This document shows, one piece after another, positions 60,241 through 64,000 of a stretch of DNA of 64,000 nt. A program made the position numbers and the translations under genes. The DNA lies in assembly GCF_014898055.3 (NCBI RefSeq), contig NW_023601212.1, positions 37,870,329 to 37,934,328 of the forward strand, given 5' to 3'. The notes under the pieces are model-generated. The model ran no database searches. It was not told the origin of the DNA and saw only the letters and a list, made by a program, of their open reading frames with translations. Each line of letters opens with the position of its first letter. The first letter of the stretch is position 1. Source of the stretch: Talpa occidentalis. Lineage: Eukaryota; Chordata; Mammalia; Eulipotyphla; Talpidae.

Positions 60241-61882
60241 AAAATGTCTTTGAGGTGCATTTCATGTAGTGTTTAGCCTATATTTCCTTCTATATATTTT
60301 ATGGTTTCAGGTCTTATGTCTAGTTCTTTAACCCGTTTTGAGTTGGTTTTTGTGCAAGGTGTGAGGTAGTAGTCAAGCTTCATTCTTTTGCATGTAGCAA
60401 CCCAGTTTTCCCCGCACCATTTATTGAACAAACTTTCTTTGCTCCAGTGTATATTCTTTGCTCCTTTATCAAAGATTAGTTGACCATAAATATATGGGTT
60501 TATTTCTGGATTTTCTATTCAGTTCCATTCATCGGTATGTCTGTTCTTGTTCCAATACCATGCAGTTTTGATGATTATGGCTTTGTAGCATAGTTTGAAG
60601 TCTGGGAGTGTGATGCCTCCATTTCCTTCTTTTTTTCTCAGGAAAGCTTTGGCTATTTGGGAGTTTTGGTGATTCCATATGAATTTCATCAATAATTGTT
60701 CTATTTCTTTGAATATGTCATTGAAATTTTTATTGGAATAGCATTGAATCTGTAAATTGCTTTTGGTAGGATGGCCATTTTGATAATGCTAATTCTTCCA
60801 ATCCATGAGCAGGGGAGACACATCACCCAAAGCAGTGATAGTGAAGGCAAAGATAAACAGTTGGAACTATATCAAATTAAAGAGCCAGCAAAAGAGACAA
60901 TAACAAAAACAAAGAGAAACCCCACCGACTGGGAGAACATTTTTGCACACAACACTAATGATAAAGGTCTGATCACAAAAATCTACAAAGAGCTGATGAG
61001 ACTCAACAAAAACAAAGAATATAACCCAGTCAAAAATGGGCAGAAGAGCTAAAAAGAAACTTCTCCAAAGAGGAAATGCAAATGGCCAACAGGCATATGA
61101 AAAAATGTTCAACATCACTTGTAATCAGGGAAATGCCAATCAAAACTACAATGAGATATCATCTTATACCAGTGAGAATGGCACATATTAAAAAAACTAG
61201 CAACAACAAATGTTGGCAGGTTGTGGAGAAAAAGTAACACTCCTGCACTGCTGGTGGGAGTGCAAACTGGTCCAACCACTATGGAGAGCTGTGTGGAGAT
61301 TTCTCGAACTACTAAAGATAGAGCTTCCATATGATCCAGCAATTCTACTCCTACGTATTTACCCAAAGGACACAGAAACATTAATTCAAAAGGGTACCTG
61401 CACCCCTATATTTATAGCAGCACTATTTACAATAGCTAAGCTAAGGAAACAACCCAAATGCCCAAAAATAGATGACTGGATCAAGAAGATGTGGTATATA
61501 TACACAATGGAATATTACTCGGCAATCAAAAAAGATAAACACATGCTGTTTGCAGCAACATGGAGGGAGCTAAAAGGAATCTTATTCAGCAAAATAAGTC
61601 AGAAAGAAAAAGAAAAATACTGGATGGTCTCACTCATAGCAAGGATTTAGAAAACCTAAGTAAGGGACCAGGAAAAAGACTAATTAATACAAAGTAAAAA
61701 TCAAAATCAACAAGCAACTATAAACCAGAGACACACTACGGTGGGGGTGGGGGAGCGGGGAGAGGAAGGATTAGGGTCAAAATAAGGATGGGTGCAATTG
61801 TATGGGGAATATAACCAAAATGAAAATGCATACATTGTGCAAAAATGAAAATGATGTAAGAATTATATAAAATATTTTAAAA
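60241..61882 (+). mobile_element. Nested twin-primed L1
   Basis: The 12-nt duplication aattaaaaaaac (60,229-60,240 and 61,883-61,894) flanks it, and removal rejoins the host L1. Bases 60,241-60,815 are inverted ORF2; from about 60,816 the sequence is direct, resuming at the adjacent ORF2 position (acacatcacccaaagcagtg). The open piece 61,210-61,650 is the ORF2 C-terminus. Its 3' UTR has the gcatacattgtgcaaaaatg block, a younger type than that of its host element. Confidence 0.93.
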
Positions 61883-62453
61883 AATTAAAAAAACAGTTTG
61901 GTATTGGAACAAAAACAGACATACAGACCAATGGAACTGAATAGAGAGCCCAGAAATAAAACCACACTTATATGGACAACTGATCTTTGACAAAGGAGCA
62001 AAGAATATGCAATGAAACATGGACAGTTTGTTCAATAAATGGTGCTGGGAAAACTGGACCACCACATGCAAAAAAATATAAACTAGACCACTGCTTTTCA
62101 CCGTGCACAAAAATCAACTCAAAATGGATAAAAGAACTGGACATAAGACCTGAAACCATAAAATATATAGAAGAAAATATAGGTAAAACACTATAAGTCA
62201 TACATCACAATAACATCTTTAAAGACTCATCATCCAAAGCAAAGATAGTCAAGGAAAAGATAAACACCTAGGATTACATCAAACTGAAAGGCTTCTGTAC
62301 AGCAAAAGAGACATTAACCAAAACAGAGAGATACCCCACTGACTGGGAAAAAAACTTTGCACTTCAGTCAACTGAAAAGGGACTGATCACAAAGATATAC
62401 AAAGAACTCACAAGACTCAACAAAAACAATCCAGTCAAGAAATGGGCAGAAGA

Positions 62454-62739
62454 GGGACTCCCCTGGTGGCTCAGGTGGTTGAGCACAGTGCTGTGAAGCT
62501 GTCCACAGCCTCAGCAGCACCAGCTTGATCCCAGCCGGCTGGCGAGGGTCCCACATGTTGAGGCAGACCTCTCCTGTCGCACCCGCTGCTCCACTCAGCA
62601 GTGTATTTCGGCAGTCTGCCTGTTCTGTTCCCCGCTCTTTCTCTGGTGAATCCTCTCACCTTCCCGTGCATCTGACCTATACCCTGGTTCTTGTATAAAT
62701 AAATAAAAAATAAATCTTTAAAAAGAAAAAAAAAAGAAA
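62454..62739 (+). mobile_element. tRNA-derived SINE nested in L1 ORF2
   Basis: The head is ggactcccctggtggctcag and the tail is aaataaataaaaaataaatc plus A-rich DNA. A perfect 17-nt duplication, aagaaatgggcagaaga (62,437-62,453 and 62,740-62,756), rejoins the ORF2 text when collapsed. Confidence 0.95.
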
Positions 62740-63755
62740 AAAGAAATGGGCAGAAGAACTTAAAAGACATTTCTCCAAAGAGGAAATGCAAATGGTCAAC
62801 AGGCATATGGAAAAATGTTCAACATCCCTTATGATTAGGGAAAATGCTAATTAAAACCACATTGAGATACCATCTTACACTAGTAAGAATGGCACATATC
62901 AAAAAAACAAGCAACAACAAATGTTGGCGAGGATGTGGTGAAAAAGGAACTCTCCTACATTGCTGGCGGGAGTGCAAACTGCTCCAACCACTATGGAAAG
63001 CTGTCTGGAGGTTCCTCAGTCTACTGAAAATGGAGCTCCCATATGACCCGACAATTCTACTCCTAGGGATCTACCTAAAGGACACAAAAACATTGATTCA
63101 AAAGAACACCTGTACACCTATGTTTATTGCAGCACTATTCACCATAGATAAAACCTGGAAACAACCCAAATGCCCAAAAATAGATGACTGGATCAAGAAG
63201 ATGTGGCATATATACACAATGGAATATTATTCAGCAATCAAAACAGATAAACTCATGCCATTCGCAGCAATGTGGATGGAGCTAGAAGGAATTATGCTCA
63301 GTGAAATAAGCCAAAAGGAAAAAGAAAAATATCGGATGGTTTCACTTATAGCAGGAATATAGGGAAAACAAATAAGGTGGTATCAATGTAAAAAATAATA
63401 AAAGCACAAAACACAACAAAGCCAAAATGGACAATTATGATTTGTCCGAAAAAAATCTGATTTCAGAGACATACTGCAGGGAGGAGGAGGGAGAGGGATC
63501 AGAGGGAGGGAGAAGCACAGGGGACTGAGGTGATGGTACATGGGTGCATTGGTGAAGGAAACTCTATGGGGACTACACCTCAGGGGGTGGGGGGAAGCAA
63601 ATATTGTTTAATAATGAACATTGATGTGTAAAATTTAAAAAATTAATATAAAAATTATAATAAGCAAAAAAATATGCAGTGCATCAAGAACTGGTGTGAG
63701 AAACTCATTAATAAAACATTTACCTGAAATACCAAAAAAAAAAAATTTAGTTATC

Positions 63756-64000
63756 TTTGTAAGTTTTAAATTCAGAACATCATTTAGGTCTTTATGACTA
63801 AGAAAAGGCTGTATAACAAAGCTCTTCTAATTTCTCACAGACCGGCATAGGTGTTCCCACCTTCTAAGCCCTCCTTTGGAAAAAATTCTAAGAAGTTACA
63901 CTAATTTCTTTCTGTAGATGAACAATTAATTCATTTGTGAAAGAAACAGTCTTGAATATTTATGGGGAAGTCAGGAAAATATATTTTCTTTTGTAGACTA
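63756..64000. other. CEP126 upstream intron, no feature seen
   Basis: Unique AT-rich sequence after the L1 cluster. No exon with splice signals encoding the preceding part of CEP126 is seen. Confidence 0.6.

Larger units (their letters stand above)
56941..63743 (+). mobile_element. Composite LINE-1 cluster (twin-primed L1 plus inserted L1 sequence)
   Basis: The whole block is bracketed by a 12-nt duplication, aatttagttatc (56,929-56,940 and 63,744-63,755). Parts: (1) 56,941-57,605, ORF2 C-terminal DNA inverted; (2) 57,608-57,713, direct ORF2 DNA resuming almost where (1) stops, the signature of twin priming; (3) 57,714-60,240 and 61,895-63,660, direct L1 from the endonuclease region to the 3' UTR; (4) 63,671-63,733, non-L1 sequence with AATAAA (63,710-63,715) and a poly-A tail. 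ORF2 in part (3) is dead; its FADD box reads FAYD near 59,682. A nested L1 (60,241-61,882) and a SINE (62,454-62,739) interrupt it. Confidence 0.85.

Noticed and set aside
2810..62739. SINE heads as functional tRNA genes
   Set aside because: The A and B boxes survive, but the acceptor-stem pairing and a tRNA 3' end are absent and the sequence continues into a long SINE body.
1..64000. CRISPR arrays, operons, phage or plasmid systems
   Set aside because: The window has spliced mammalian exons, L1s and SINEs throughout. The repeats are dispersed insertions with target duplications, not spaced arrays.

Overview
The window is nuclear DNA from a placental mammal. It has interspersed LINE-1, tRNA-derived SINEs, MIR and L2 relics and endogenous-retrovirus solo LTRs, and one spliced gene with long introns. 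That gene is on the minus strand. Seven coding exons between 56,764 and 18,822 match, from memory of the human protein, CEP126 (KIAA1377), a centrosome and ciliary-base protein. All seven junctions keep phase and nothing interrupts the 2,966 nt of coding sequence (about 988 codons), so the gene looks functional. The first coding exon(s) lie beyond the end of the window. The last coding exon was not found with confidence and may lie before position 1.

The tRNA-derived SINE family (A box and B box present; copies begin with a GGGCCTCCC-type motif) has 14 copies here. Together with young L1s it points to a laurasiatherian. My best guess is a horseshoe or roundleaf bat (a Rhin-1-like SINE), but this is inference and was not checked.

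Layout. 1-0.85 kb: an ERV1-type solo LTR inside an older MLT1-like LTR. 2.8-4.6 kb: two SINEs. 4.6-10.6 kb: a decayed sense-strand L1 whose ORF1 is split by a second ERV1-type solo LTR. 12.2-15.2 kb: an L1 3'-UTR scrap and a young 5'-truncated L1 with an open 740-codon ORF2 fragment. 15.5-19.8 kb: SINEs, an old L1, and CEP126 exon G. 20.1-22.4 kb: another L1 and a small polyadenylated retrocopy. 22.8-25.3 kb: CEP126 exons F and E. 25.4-31.9 kb: ancient L1/L2/MIR fragments and an ERVK-type solo LTR with a duplicated hairpin module. 32.1-35.2 kb: the 2.1-kb CEP126 exon D, then exon C. 36.3-37.5 kb: an unexplained Pro/Ser-rich open frame on the CEP126 strand with exon-like edges. 38-43.2 kb: six SINEs and an L2 relic. 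43.9-50.3 kb: a full-length L1 in the same orientation as CEP126, with intact ORF1 and broken ORF2. 52.2-56.8 kb: CEP126 exons B and A with a truncated L1 and SINEs between them. 56.9-63.7 kb: a composite, rearranged L1 cluster containing a nested L1 and a SINE.

No CRISPR array, operon or other prokaryotic system is present. The points most worth following are the exon-like Pro/Ser-rich frame, the L1s with 3'-transduction-like tails, the rearranged L1 cluster, the SINE pair with a shared extra tail, and the LTR hairpin module.
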